From: Strigamia acuminata
Lineage: Eukaryota; Arthropoda; Chilopoda; Geophilomorpha; Linotaeniidae
Length of the DNA stretch: 64,000 bases
Assembly (NCBI GenBank): GCA_949358305.1
Contig: OX442314.1
Coordinates: forward strand, 56,243,369 to 56,307,368
Direction: 5' to 3'
In this document: piece by piece, positions 40,114 through 50,033 of the stretch
Layout of the letters: each line of letters begins with the position of its first letter
Position numbering within the stretch: the stretch's first letter is position 1
The notes under the pieces: model-generated
What the model saw: only the letters and a program-made list of their open reading frames with translations
Told to the model about the DNA's origin: nothing
The model's database searches: none
Made by a program: the position numbers and the translations under genes

Positions 40114-43100
40114 CTGGGGGGGGGGGGGGGGTCAGTATCATTCTCGACATCATCTTCGTGCGTCTCTAGTAAGCACAATCTTTGAACCGGACGCCGCAAT
40201 CTTTTTCCGTTAGCTAGTCTGACCTCACCCGACCGGACTTTCCCATCCCTTCCTGGAAAAGTTTCTGTCACTTGTCCCATTGCCCAGGTAGAACGAGGTT
40301 GATTCTCGTCTTGTATCAAAATTACATCTCCCTTTTTTAACTCTCTCCGTTCTCGAGCAGTTCTAAATACTCTCAACTCGGTCAAATACTCCTTTCTCCA
40401 CCTCCCCCAAATATGTTTTACCAACTTTTCCCTTAATTTCCATCTCTTCAGCAGTTCGGCAGAATGTGATGTCAACTGTTTTGTATCAATCTGAAAAGCA
40501 TCTGGGAGGTTTATTTGGCGTTTACCGACCAAAAAATGGGAGGGGGTCAAGGGTTCACACTCACTTGAGTCGGCGTAGACATAAGTGATGGGCCGTGAAT
40601 TGATCATGGCCTCCACCTCGCATAGGACGGTGGTCAACTCCTCAAAAGTGAGAACACGTTTCCCCAAAATCTTTTTTAAGCAAGTTTTGACAGACCGAAC
40701 CATGCGTTCCCAAAACCCACCCCACCAGGCGGCCCTTTCAACAATAAATTTCCATTCCACCCCATTCCTAGCCAAATACCCACTTAATTCTTCTTTACGA
40801 ATGCCATTAATTAAGGTTCTCAATTCTACATCAGCTTTTTTAAAAGTTTTTGCATTATCTGAATAAATAACGCTCGGCACGCCTCGTCGTGAGAAAAATC
40901 GTCGTAAAGCCAACACAAAGTCCTCCGTATTCATTGTGGTTGTTAGTTCTAGATGTAGAGCGCGGGTAACAGCACACGTGAACAGCACAATATAACTCTT
41001 TTGCCCTGATCGTTGATAAAGAGGCCCAGCAAAGTCGACGCCTACGACTTGGAACGGATCCGCTTGCTTGACTCTATCAGACGGCATTGGAGCTTCTATT
41101 TGTCGCATAAGTCGGCCTTGAACTCGTCTACAAACAAAACAGTTATTTATTATACGCTTGGTGACGCTTCTGGAGTGTGGGAACCAATAACGACATCTTA
41201 TTTCAGCCAACGTGTCGCTCAGCCCTCCGTGAAACACGCGTTCGTGTGCACTTCTAACAATGAGTACTATTAGATGATTTTTGTCATGTAACACCCACGG
41301 TCCTTTGGTTCCTGGATTCACCTCACTCCATTTAATTCTTGGTCTCACATGTAACAGTTCGTGTTCATCAAGTGCACAATCGATTTGACCCAACTCAGTC
41401 GCTTTATCACGCTCCCGCCCCGTCCTCAAGGCGTTTAAATCGTTTGAATAATGAGCAGTTTGAATTTCTCGGATCCAATAGTGCTCAGCTTTATCCAACT
41501 CTCGTATTGACAGTGGACTGCCATCTCGAATTTTAGATTTCAAATTGTTTATGAATCGTCTTACCCATGCTGTCACGCGTAGTAACTTCGACCATGAACC
41601 GTATTTGTCTGAATCGAAAATGTCTCTTGAATTGGACGTTTCTTCCACCACGATGTTTATTTGCTCGTCGACATCGTCTTCGTATTCGAGGTCAATATCG
41701 GCTTGCGGCCAATGTTCCTCACTCTCGGATAGCCATCTCGGTCCCCGCCACCATGTTTGATCGTCCAACAGCTGTTGGGCATCGATTCCTCGGGTCAGCA
41801 GGTCTGCAGGATTTTCCTTGCCGGGGATGTGTCGCCATTCCATTTGTGGCGCGTTGCTCTGGATTTCCTCGACTCGTCTGGATACGAATGGAATTGTCCT
41901 GCTGCTTCCTCGTTTGAGCCATGACAACACTATTGTCGGATCTGTCCAGCATATGGTCCGGGAAGCTGGCAACTCGGTCAACTTTTTTACCAATCTGGAC
42001 GACAAGAGCGCGCCCATCAACTCAAGTCGTGGTAAGGTGATGGTCTTCACTGGCGCGATTCTGGATTTTGAGAGAACGAAAAGAGTTTCAAAATTATCAT
42101 TTTTGCCCACTCTAGTGTAAATTACTACACCATAGGCGAGTGGGCTGGCGTCACAAAATATATGTATTTCTACATTTGAACAGTCACTGTCGAAGCCTGT
42201 CCAACGTGGCACTTTAATTCGTTCTAAAATCGGGATCTGACATTTCCATTCTTCCCATTTCTTGGCTTCTTCATTTGGCAGTTTTTTATCCCAATCTATT
42301 TTCAGGCGCCACAGACTTTGAAAAATTAGCTTCCCCGTAACACTGAATGGACTGGCGAACCCCAACGGATCGAATATGCTGGCCACCACTTGTATCACAT
42401 TTCTTTTTGTGATTTGCTCCACTTTCATTTTTTCTAAAAGTTCGCCCATTTCTAGTGTCAACATGTCTAACGTCAAGTCCCAAACCAATCCTAAAACTTT
42501 TGTTGATTGTTTTTCACTGCTCGTCGACGAGGTCATTTTTTCTCGCACCTGTGTCGAATTGGTCATCCACTTGGTTAGTTCCATGTTGGCCTTCTTTAAA
42601 ATTTCGGCGACCTCGTAACATGTTTTCGTCAGCGCCGCCTCATCGTGATTACTATTAATAAAGTCATCGACGTAAAATCGCAACAATACTTGCAAAACTG
42701 TTTCCGGATACTGCTCGACGAATTTCATGAGATGTTTGCGTATCGTCGCATTCAACAGGAAGGGGCTTGGTGTGGCCCCAAATAATACACGAGTTTGCCT
42801 CAAAATTCGTAACTTCAATGGTCCTTTGCCGTCCCACTCGTCACACAACCAAAAAAATCGCAAGCAGTCTCTGTCGTCCAAGTGGATCCCGATTTGATGA
42901 AACGCCTTAACGATGTCGCCAACAGCTGCATAAATGTAAGCTCTAAAATGTATTAGCATGTCAATTATTTCAGGTAACAAATTGGGGCCGGTGAACAGGC
43001 AATCGTTTAATGATTTGCTTCTTGTTCCGTGCGATGATGCGTCACATACGACACGTAGCTTCGTCGTTTCCCGCTGCTCACGTATCACGGGGCTGTGTGG

Positions 43101-45452
43101 GAGGTAATAACAACGATTTTGGGCCGTTTCGCTTGGCACATCCTCCACGATCCCCTCGGCGATTTGGTTATTAATTACTTCTCGATATTTTTCGTATAAT
43201 TCTGGATCCCTTTTGAATTTGCGCACCAAATTCCAAAAGCGACGAAGAGCAATCGTATAATTATCGTCGAGTTCATCCTTCGAGACCAGCCATGGCAATC
43301 GTACTTCGTAGCGGACGCCGTTCCATTTCAGCGATCGTTTGAATTCTTCTAGCGCTTGTAAATCCTCGTCCTGCTTTCCTGTGTTGGTTTCGTGCAGTAT
43401 GCCGATGGCGTCCAGCTCCCAGAACTTCTGTAATTGTAAGTCTATTTTTTCTTCAATTTTTGATAAATTCACCTGAACGACCATGCATTTTTCTTTTTGT
43501 TCAATTTCGTTATTTGAGACGTGAATGGTCCATCCAAACATGGTCTCCAATCCAACCAGCCCTGGCCCCAGTCTCTCCACTCGACCGCTCATAATTTTCC
43601 AGAAATAGTCCGTACCCACCAAAATAGATACATCACCGTGTCGAATTTTATTTTGTTCGATGTTTAACTCGATTCCGTGCTTTTTCAGCATTGATTGCAC
43701 GTTACCGTCCGTCTGTTTGACCACCGAGCTGGTGATCCAGGGCACCACGATAGCTTGTACCTCAATTTGGTTGTCATTGTCGTCTTGTGCGCGCAGAGTC
43801 ACGCGTACTTGTTTGCGCTGCACAGGTGTGGGCTCCCGTTGACCAAAGGGCACGATGTTCATCGTCGTCTCCCCAATTTCACGCGCGTTTAATTCTTTTG
43901 ACAGTCTTTCGGTTATGAATGTCCTATGACTCCCGCCGTCAAAAAAACATTGCACTGTTTTTCTCCTCTCGTGCGACTCGACGTCGACCATTAGAACCTG
44001 AAAATATAAATCTTTTTGATTATTTCCCACCACGGCTGTGGTTTTAATTTCTTCCACGTCGTCTTCCTCGCACAGTTGGGTGTGGTGGCGTCGATTGCAC
44101 TTCCCGCATTTTATTTTTGCAATACATTTGGGCACACGATGCCCCTTGTCGAGGCACAAAAAACAACGACCTGCGCTCATCAAGTTCCTCTTTTTCTTGT
44201 GGGGCAGCAACGGGCAAGCTTCGCTGGTGTGCTCGTCGACCTCACAAAAAACACATGCATCTGCGCGGATGGTGAGTGCGTTGACCGATGGCAAGGTCGT
44301 CTTCCTTTTCACCCATTCTGTGCTTTTATTGAAGGGGGGTCGGCTTGTTTTCTTCTCCTCTTGGCTAGGCTCTTTGCTGTAACTGTTGGCGGCTGCCGTT
44401 CGTTCTCGCAAGCCAATTTGCTTGTTCAAGAACACGAGGAAGGCCTTGATGTCCGTCTCGTCGTCGTTTTCGCCCTGCGCGAACCCCATCGCGATGAAGT
44501 CCGGCACGGCGGCCATTAGTTTCGGGCATAACAAGGCGCCAAATGTGGCCACATCCACCTCCAAATTTTCAAGGCTTCTGACGTGTAATTCGCACTCATC
44601 ATATAATTTTCGCAGTGCTATTAAGTCGCCAATTTTCTTCACTGCTTGCACTTTTTCTATCGCGCGCAAATGCGCATTCACAACCACATTTTTTTTGCCA
44701 AAGCGGTTGGTTAATAATTGTCTAGCCGTCTCGTAGTTCTCATCAGTCGGGTTGAGTCCCGCGACCACGCTGGCTGCTGGGCCCTCCAGAAATGTTTTTA
44801 AATATACGAGTTTGGCCTTAGGAGTGAGTTTCTTGCTCCCACCAATTCCAATTTCAAAGTTACTCCAAAAATCGTACCATTGTGTCGGGTCCCCTCCATA
44901 TTTTTGCATATTAATTGTAGGAAGTTTGATCGAACCTGCATCCTGCTCCTCGTTGACCAGTGGCTGTACGGCTGGCGGCGGCACATGGACTTGAACCTGG
45001 GCAGCGATCTGGGCCGTGATGGCCTGTTGATTGAGCAGCATCTGGGCGGCGATTGCATCTTCCAGTTTTTTTTGGTTGGCGGCCGCTGTCGCCTCGTTCG
45101 CCTGCCCCATCTCGGCTCGTCGTATCTCGTCCGCGTGCTGCACCAGGTCCTCCATTTTGTCTATCAGGCGTTCCTGGTAGATGTCCGCCGTTTCCTGGTC
45201 GGCCGTGGCTTCATTGTCGTCGGCGATCAAGTTTCCAATGCGTTCGTCCAGCCCCGCCAAAATGTCCTTTTTGGCTTGTAGTTGGGCTTTGTGTCGCGCC
45301 AACTTTTTTAAATCGACCGGCACCTCTGCCAGCAAGCCGGCTGTTACGTTGGTCAGCCGGGTGCACGCCGTTCTCGCGGTCGTGCGATTCCTTTTTAGCT
45401 TGTCGATTTCCGAAAGTTCGGCCATTATTACGTTCAAAACAAATTTCAACAC
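40086..45452 (-). CDS. BEL/Pao-2 gag-pol polyprotein
   Basis: One intact frame of 1788 codons. The annotated start (MLKFVLN) is followed by a second ATG 10 codons later (MAELSEIDKLKRNR) that looks like the usual BEL start. Order of domains: coiled-coil N-terminus; BEL gag block with YGGDPTQWYDFWSNFE near 190; cysteine knuckles (CVFCEVDEHTSEAC, CFLCLDKGHRVPKC, CGKCNRRHHTQLC) near 390-460; protease-like FFDGGSHRTF near 504; reverse transcriptase with YYLPHSPV and RFYVDDFINS near 927; RNase H IFCDASPLAYG near 1150; integrase with DFAGPL near 1470, YSDNAKTF, and the glutamate in WWGGFWERMV. The last residues run through a poly-C tract (PPPPPP) into LTR sequence (SVKTSVLLK) before a stop. All catalytic segments appear present. 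Confidence 0.94.
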   Translation of the reverse strand: MLKFVLNVIMAELSEIDKLKRNRTTARTACTRLTNVTAGLLAEVPVDLKKLARHKAQLQAKKDILAGLDERIGNLIADDNEATADQETADIYQERLIDKMEDLVQHADEIRRAEMGQANEATAAANQKKLEDAIAAQMLLNQQAITAQIAAQVQVHVPPPAVQPLVNEEQDAGSIKLPTINMQKYGGDPTQWYDFWSNFEIGIGGSKKLTPKAKLVYLKTFLEGPAASVVAGLNPTDENYETARQLLTNRFGKKNVVVNAHLRAIEKVQAVKKIGDLIALRKLYDECELHVRSLENLEVDVATFGALLCPKLMAAVPDFIAMGFAQGENDDETDIKAFLVFLNKQIGLRERTAAANSYSKEPSQEEKKTSRPPFNKSTEWVKRKTTLPSVNALTIRADACVFCEVDEHTSEACPLLPHKKKRNLMSAGRCFLCLDKGHRVPKCIAKIKCGKCNRRHHTQLCEEDDVEEIKTTAVVGNNQKDLYFQVLMVDVESHERRKTVQCFFDGGSHRTFITERLSKELNAREIGETTMNIVPFGQREPTPVQRKQVRVTLRAQDDNDNQIEVQAIVVPWITSSVVKQTDGNVQSMLKKHGIELNIEQNKIRHGDVSILVGTDYFWKIMSGRVERLGPGLVGLETMFGWTIHVSNNEIEQKEKCMVVQVNLSKIEEKIDLQLQKFWELDAIGILHETNTGKQDEDLQALEEFKRSLKWNGVRYEVRLPWLVSKDELDDNYTIALRRFWNLVRKFKRDPELYEKYREVINNQIAEGIVEDVPSETAQNRCYYLPHSPVIREQRETTKLRVVCDASSHGTRSKSLNDCLFTGPNLLPEIIDMLIHFRAYIYAAVGDIVKAFHQIGIHLDDRDCLRFFWLCDEWDGKGPLKLRILRQTRVLFGATPSPFLLNATIRKHLMKFVEQYPETVLQVLLRFYVDDFINSNHDEAALTKTCYEVAEILKKANMELTKWMTNSTQVREKMTSSTSSEKQSTKVLGLVWDLTLDMLTLEMGELLEKMKVEQITKRNVIQVVASIFDPLGFASPFSVTGKLIFQSLWRLKIDWDKKLPNEEAKKWEEWKCQIPILERIKVPRWTGFDSDCSNVEIHIFCDASPLAYGVVIYTRVGKNDNFETLFVLSKSRIAPVKTITLPRLELMGALLSSRLVKKLTELPASRTICWTDPTIVLSWLKRGSSRTIPFVSRRVEEIQSNAPQMEWRHIPGKENPADLLTRGIDAQQLLDDQTWWRGPRWLSESEEHWPQADIDLEYEDDVDEQINIVVEETSNSRDIFDSDKYGSWSKLLRVTAWVRRFINNLKSKIRDGSPLSIRELDKAEHYWIREIQTAHYSNDLNALRTGRERDKATELGQIDCALDEHELLHVRPRIKWSEVNPGTKGPWVLHDKNHLIVLIVRSAHERVFHGGLSDTLAEIRCRYWFPHSRSVTKRIINNCFVCRRVQGRLMRQIEAPMPSDRVKQADPFQVVGVDFAGPLYQRSGQKSYIVLFTCAVTRALHLELTTTMNTEDFVLALRRFFSRRGVPSVIYSDNAKTFKKADVELRTLINGIRKEELSGYLARNGVEWKFIVERAAWWGGFWERMVRSVKTCLKKILGKRVLTFEELTTVLCEVEAMINSRPITYVYADSSECEPLTPSHFLVGKRQINLPDAFQIDTKQLTSHSAELLKRWKLREKLVKHIWGRWRKEYLTELRVFRTARERRELKKGDVILIQDENQPRSTWAMGQVTETFPGRDGKVRSGEVRLANGKRLRRPVQRLCLLETHEDDVENDTDPPPPPSVKTSVLLK
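40116..40132. repeat. G17 homopolymer at the inner edge of the BEL/Pao-2 3' LTR
   Basis: Seventeen G on the plus strand, two bases inside the LTR. In element sense it is C17, at the place where a polypurine tract is expected. It encodes the run of prolines at the end of the polyprotein. Confidence 0.9.
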
Positions 45453-45496
45453 TCACGTTCTTGACACAAATTTTTCAGGTCCGGGTTAAATTAATT

Positions 45497-45514
45497 TCCC
45501 GGGTTTCGGCACCA
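45497..45514 (-). promoter_or_regulatory. Primer binding site of BEL/Pao-2, tRNA-Phe type
   Basis: Same 18 nt as in BEL/Pao-1 (minus-strand TGGTGCCGAAACCCGGGA), complementary to the tRNA-Phe 3' end, directly next to the LTR. Confidence 0.85.
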
Positions 45515-45997
45515 TGTGAAAATCCCAGTTTTGTAAATGTTGAAAGTTCTCTTTTTGATGTAAATTCAGTTGGTTCAGGTTTTCGGAAATTTCTAAGTTC
45601 TTTTTCAGTGTGTGAATACAAAATAAATTCTAACTGCTCAGCAAGAGCAGCTCTGCTTGGGTAAAGTGAAAATGTTGTACTGTTTATTCTCGTTGGAAAA
45701 CGATGTTAAATACACAAAATTAGTTCTTGGAAACAAGAACAAAAATACACATAGTAATTAGTTCTCAGAAAATGAGAACAAAAGTTTAAAAAGGTCACAG
45801 ACCCAAAACCATACAAAAACGTCACCACATCTGGTGTAACTTAAAAGACAACAAAGACTCGGGTTTTTCCTTCAAAATTTCGCAGAAGGCAATTAAAAAC
45901 AGATTATAACAAAAATCCAAATATTCCCAACACCAATTTAACAGAAATTCAATAATAAATCAAAATCAATTATTTTAATAAAACACTAGTTTTCACA
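45515..45997 (-). repeat. BEL/Pao-2 5' LTR
   Basis: 483 bp with 8-bp inverted ends TGTGAAAA/TTTTCACA. It differs from the split 3' LTR by several substitutions and small indels (for example the start, and one T in ggttttcgg), so this element is older than Gypsy-Q. Confidence 0.9.
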
Positions 45998-46377
45998 CGG
46001 ATATTCTCGTTCATTCCCCGTAATTTTTTCTGTATTTTCTCCTCGAGTGATTCGAACAAGTCGGTGGAGATAAACGATTGGTCCGCTCCCGAGTCGAGTA
46101 GTCCCATTAACACTTTTTTGCCGAAAGAGACAGGTATTTTAGCCAGTACGCTCTTCGCTTCTGTTGATAGGTTGCAATGAAGTATTCGCTTTTTAAGGGG
46201 ATTGGCCCCTTGGTCAAGCGGTAAAGTCATGAACGCGTTGGCTATGCCGTCTTTGTCTCTAATCTCGAATTTTCGTTTCTTAGATGGAGTTGCAACTTCT
46301 TCGCTGGCAGCTTCCTCGAAGAATTCCAACAACTTTTTCATTTCTTTAATTTGTTTTTCCACTAGTGTAAGGTCCAT
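45998..46377 (-). pseudogene. Gypsy-2 pol, truncated after the protease start
   Basis: Starts MDLTLVEKQIKEMKK and contains the protease motif MGLLDSGADQSFISTD, then is cut at NENIRV, where the BEL/Pao-2 LTR begins; the frame ends in the LTR at 45970. The cut is about 20 residues after the active site, at the position equivalent to NKNIRL of Gypsy-1 pol. RT, RNase H and integrase are absent. Confidence 0.88.
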
Positions 46378-46392
46378 CGTTTTCGAAGTTAT

Positions 46393-46443
46393 CGCGAGCG
46401 GATGTGGAATTATTTTTGTTCCGCCCGCGAGTTCCAGTTTTTT
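46393..46443 (-). promoter_or_regulatory. -1 ribosomal frameshift signal (Gypsy-2 gag/pol)
   Basis: Minus-strand acA AAA AAC (46437-46443), a 7-nt spacer, then CGCGGGCGG (46421-46429) pairing with CCGCTCGCG (46393-46401), including one G-U pair. The -1 frame stays open to the pol ATG at 46377. Confidence 0.85.
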
Positions 46444-49292
46444 GTCATACTGTCGAATTTGGCGGTGAGTTCCTTCAAGACTTTTTCTTGCTCCTTAGCG
46501 AGCAATTTCACTAGCTCTTCACGCTCTGCGGCCTTGTCGTCGGCTTTCTTCTTTGCCAATTTTGGGCAGGTCTGACGCCAGTGGCCGTCTTCGTTACAGA
46601 AATTACAAGGGCTTTTCTTCTTTCCCTCCCGCACAAAAGGTTTTTTGGGGTAGTCTTTCTTCTCAGAAGTCGCCTCTGTTTTCGGGTTGTGGTGCTCCGA
46701 TTTTCTGCTGGACTTCATCTGAGGTCGGTAGCTGGGTGCCAGTTCCTTCCCCATGTTTGCATGTACAACATCGTTGATACCTTCGTCGGCCTCATCGCTT
46801 TCCGAGAATTGCTCAGAATCTTCGCTTACTTCGTCTTCCGACTTTTCCTCGGCGGCGTTAGTTTGCGTGCGATAGGCCTTATTTGGAGGTGGTATCGGGT
46901 TGGAAGCTTGTTGGTTTTTCTTTGACGGGAGTGGCTCTATACTTCCGTTTAGATAATTTCGCGATTGGAGCAGCTTAGTGGAGTCTATGCTGCGTTCCTG
47001 TATTCGTTGCTGTCGAGCCACTCTTAGAGCCCGTTCTTCTTTTGTCAGATTTTCGTTATACCGAGCATTTACTTCGGTGTGTTTTTTCTCGACGAAAGCG
47101 AGGATGGCTTTGAAATTATCCCCTTTAGGAGCGTTCATTTCTCGTAGGACTTTGGTTGCGGTTTCGTTTAGTCTTTGTTCGAAGAGAGCTTTCTGAGCGT
47201 GTTGGTCAAATGGTTTGTCCATTTCACGGAACAGGCTGTCGGCTCGTTGTACGTACTCTCTCAGAGTTTCCCCGGGAGCTTGCTTCATAGAGCTTACTCT
47301 TTTTTGGATTTCCTGGCTCGTCTCGCCATATTGATTGTGGAACTTTATGACGAAGTCTTCCCAATTTCGAGGTTGGACATCAGCATACCAGTTTCGGGCT
47401 CGGTTTATCAGCATTTCTGGTATTCCGCGTGAGACCATCTCGTCGGGCTCCGCTCCTAAACGATTAATCGTCAGGGCGACTTCGTCCAAAAACAAGTTGC
47501 CGGCGTTCCAGGATTCGTCGAATTTAATTAGTCTTAGTGTTGTCCACTTGATGTTGTTATCCTTGCGGGTGTACAACCATCGATCTGCGGAATAGCGTTT
47601 CAGCAATCCCTCGCTTCGATCATCCTCTTCGACTTCTTGGCTACGGCTTTGTTGGAGTCTTCGGTCCACTGCCTGAAGGAGTTCGTCTTTCATCGCTTGT
47701 AGCTTGTCACATAGCGAGTCTGTCTCACTACGTGGTGGCGGTGATCGCGTGTTGTCGGAGGGCAGGCTTGGGAAATGGGTACCACCCCCTGCAAGTCCGA
47801 ATTGATTTGGTTGGAACAACGTTTGTCCCTGTAATCCCGCGGTGTTCGGGTTATTCGCGAGGTCCTGTGCTACCGTTGAGCTGCCAGGGTTCGATTTTTC
47901 TGGAGCAGAAGTTCGGCTTATCTTTGTTCCGGGCGGTATAATGTCGTCCAGTCGGGTTCCGGTGAGGATTCCGTCCTTTTTCTGGATAAAAACGTAGGAG
48001 TCTCTCCCAGCATAAGCTTCGGCGGCGTGTTTCTTTTCGAGGTGGTTTTTAACGGCGTTAATCTCCTCGAGCGTCGGCATTGCTAGTTTATTACGACCTG
48101 CCTCGTTCCGTATCTGGTTCTTTTGATTTATGCATCTAATCAGTTCGGCGTTAGGGTCCTTAGGGCCAGTATTACTGGTTTGGCCAGTTTTTATGGCAAA
48201 TGAGTTTTTTATCGCCCATGACTCTGCGCCCTGATTATTCCTTCTATCTTGTATAAACGCCTCGTACAGTTCTCCCTTGACTTCGTCCGATTCGTTTAAG
48301 ATGCTATCTAGTCCGGCGACTCGGATACTGCCGTGAGATATTTGAGAGTCGATGCTCTCGCTGTCGGAAGTTGGTTCGCCGCTGATCTCGGGTTGCTGCC
48401 GATCTGCTCCGACCCGGCGTCGTTTCTCTCCGCGCCTTGGTGTGCCCTCTGCTTCTCGTTTTTCGGTCTTCTGATTTACCAGGTCGATTACCCTGCTTAA
48501 TTCTTCGTAGGGATCCTTGTCCTGGTCGATCTCGATACCATGTGCACAGGCCACTCGAGTTACTTCGATTGCCTTTGCTACGAGTTCCTTAGCTGTGTGA
48601 GACCGTTCTGGGGAGTCCTGTACGGAGTTTGGCTCCGATCGTTGACTTGACCCATTGCTTGGTGGCTGGATCTTATAGTCCTTTGCCATCTCTCGTTCGA
48701 TTATTTTCTGCTTCGCGAGCAATTCTCGAGCCAGTTCGCGCTCCATTGCCATTTGCTTTTCTTGGCTTTCACGGGCGGCCGCCATCTGCTTAGCCTGGCG
48801 TTCTTGGGCCAAGCCCTGCTCCATGGTGGCTAATTTCTCGCGATGCTCCCTGGCTAATTCTTCCATCAATTCGTTTTTCTTCTTTTTCAACGCGGCTGTT
48901 CTTGCTTGTTCGGCTCGGGTAGCCTCGTTGACTATTGCGGCGCCGGTGTTTGCCGCTTTAGTTAGGAGCGTCATCAGGTCCATTTCGCTGGGATCCTTTT
49001 CGCTTCTTCTGGGGCTCCTTAATTCGAATCGAGGGTTTTCGAACGATTTATTTAGGCTGTTTTCGTGGTGAGGGCTTCTTGATCCTTCGAATTCGCCTCC
49101 CGTAAACGGAAGTCTCCTTGCAAGGGGAAGGCCTTCACTTGATGATTCCGTGGAAATTTCGGTCGAGTTAGTCTCGACTTCTGGTTCCACGTGGTTCGCT
49201 TCTTCCGCTTTTTGGCGCTCGATTTCTTCGGCTTCCTTTCGGTCCTTTTCGTCGTTGCGCTTTTTTCTATCTTCTGCGGTAGTTTTCGTCAT
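46410..49292 (-). CDS. Gypsy-2 gag
   Basis: 960 residues from MTKTTAEDRKKRND. A highly charged N-terminal half includes a long E/R/K/A/Q coiled-coil-like stretch near residues 110-200. The gag core has RARNWYADVQPRNWEDFVIK and NQYGETSQEIQKRV, matching Gypsy-1 in order. An acidic serine-rich segment is followed by one CCHC knuckle (CNFCNEDGHWRQTC) near 897. It ends NWNSRAEQK after the frameshift heptamer. Intact although the rest of the element is lost. Without pol it cannot move on its own. Confidence 0.92.
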   Translation of the reverse strand: MTKTTAEDRKKRNDEKDRKEAEEIERQKAEEANHVEPEVETNSTEISTESSSEGLPLARRLPFTGGEFEGSRSPHHENSLNKSFENPRFELRSPRRSEKDPSEMDLMTLLTKAANTGAAIVNEATRAEQARTAALKKKKNELMEELAREHREKLATMEQGLAQERQAKQMAAARESQEKQMAMERELARELLAKQKIIEREMAKDYKIQPPSNGSSQRSEPNSVQDSPERSHTAKELVAKAIEVTRVACAHGIEIDQDKDPYEELSRVIDLVNQKTEKREAEGTPRRGEKRRRVGADRQQPEISGEPTSDSESIDSQISHGSIRVAGLDSILNESDEVKGELYEAFIQDRRNNQGAESWAIKNSFAIKTGQTSNTGPKDPNAELIRCINQKNQIRNEAGRNKLAMPTLEEINAVKNHLEKKHAAEAYAGRDSYVFIQKKDGILTGTRLDDIIPPGTKISRTSAPEKSNPGSSTVAQDLANNPNTAGLQGQTLFQPNQFGLAGGGTHFPSLPSDNTRSPPPRSETDSLCDKLQAMKDELLQAVDRRLQQSRSQEVEEDDRSEGLLKRYSADRWLYTRKDNNIKWTTLRLIKFDESWNAGNLFLDEVALTINRLGAEPDEMVSRGIPEMLINRARNWYADVQPRNWEDFVIKFHNQYGETSQEIQKRVSSMKQAPGETLREYVQRADSLFREMDKPFDQHAQKALFEQRLNETATKVLREMNAPKGDNFKAILAFVEKKHTEVNARYNENLTKEERALRVARQQRIQERSIDSTKLLQSRNYLNGSIEPLPSKKNQQASNPIPPPNKAYRTQTNAAEEKSEDEVSEDSEQFSESDEADEGINDVVHANMGKELAPSYRPQMKSSRKSEHHNPKTEATSEKKDYPKKPFVREGKKKSPCNFCNEDGHWRQTCPKLAKKKADDKAAEREELVKLLAKEQEKVLKELTAKFDSMTKNWNSRAEQK

Positions 49293-49366
49293 TTTCTTGC
49301 GATATAATGATCGGTCGAAAGATCCCGGTTATTATTTAAAGTTTTGTCGTAAGGTTAGCAAATTCT

Positions 49367-49384
49367 ATCCCGGACAGACCCCCA
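49367..49384 (-). promoter_or_regulatory. Primer binding site of Gypsy-2, tRNA-Pro-like
   Basis: Minus-strand TGGGGGTCTGTCCGGGAT, three mismatches to the usual tRNA-Pro complement, in the same place as the Gypsy-1 site and two bases (cg) from the LTR. Confidence 0.68.
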
Positions 49385-49386
49385 CG

Positions 49387-50033
49387 TGTCGTGATTCGAC
49401 TTTGTGGTTAAAAGATAATAAATAACACTCGGGAATACAATATACTTCAAATACTGCTTTATTGAATACTCTTACTGAATACAAGATAAGTTAAGATGAT
49501 TCCTATGTTGGTCCTCGGATTCGGCTGCGAATACGAGTTGCCGCTAAACAATGGCGGATCCAATTGTTTAGTCCTACGCGTGGTCTGTGTTTGTTGTCTA
49601 GGGTATTTCCACGTGTTATAATGAACACGCGAGAATTCGCTTTCTCGTGCGAATTAAACGAATATCGTTCGGATATTTATTCTAGCGTAGATTGGCTACG
49701 CTAAATAAATGTGGCTGTTGTACAGTTGAAATGGTCAGCAGGCACCGGTCCTCGATCAATCCGTGAAACGGCCTGAAAGGTGAGGTAAGTGGTGCTCTTG
49801 CTGAGATTGGTGAAACTGTAGTGTTGTTTCCGGTCAAGCGTTGGCGTTATATATTAACCGGAAATGACGTCATATGCAAATCCTTCTGATTATGCAGGTT
49901 CGCAGAAACACGAGACTAGTCAGTCTAGTCGGTATTTCTAGCGCGCTCTAGTGGCGAGTATTAATAACATGATACCCGTCACTAATTACTTCTTCAGGTG
50001 ATGCCGAATCACCACAAGATAACAAACGTAACA
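49387..50033 (-). repeat. Gypsy-2 5' LTR
   Basis: From TGTCGTGATTC next to the primer site to GTAACA at 50033, about 647 bp. The outer border is inferred from the TG...CA rule only. It contains the hairpin GGTGAT-6 nt-ATCACC near 49997-50014. Confidence 0.6.

Larger units (their letters stand above)
45998..50033 (-). mobile_element. Gypsy-2, 5' part only
   Basis: Minus-strand Gypsy element with LTR, proline-like primer site, complete gag and the first ~126 codons of pol, ending at the BEL/Pao-2 LTR. The remaining pol and 3' LTR are not found left of BEL/Pao-2 (before 24339), so they were lost or moved. Confidence 0.88.

Noticed and set aside
44016-45664. Plus-strand frames of 130-200 codons opposite BEL/Pao-2 gag
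   Set aside because: Antisense shadows of an intact polyprotein frame; no motifs.
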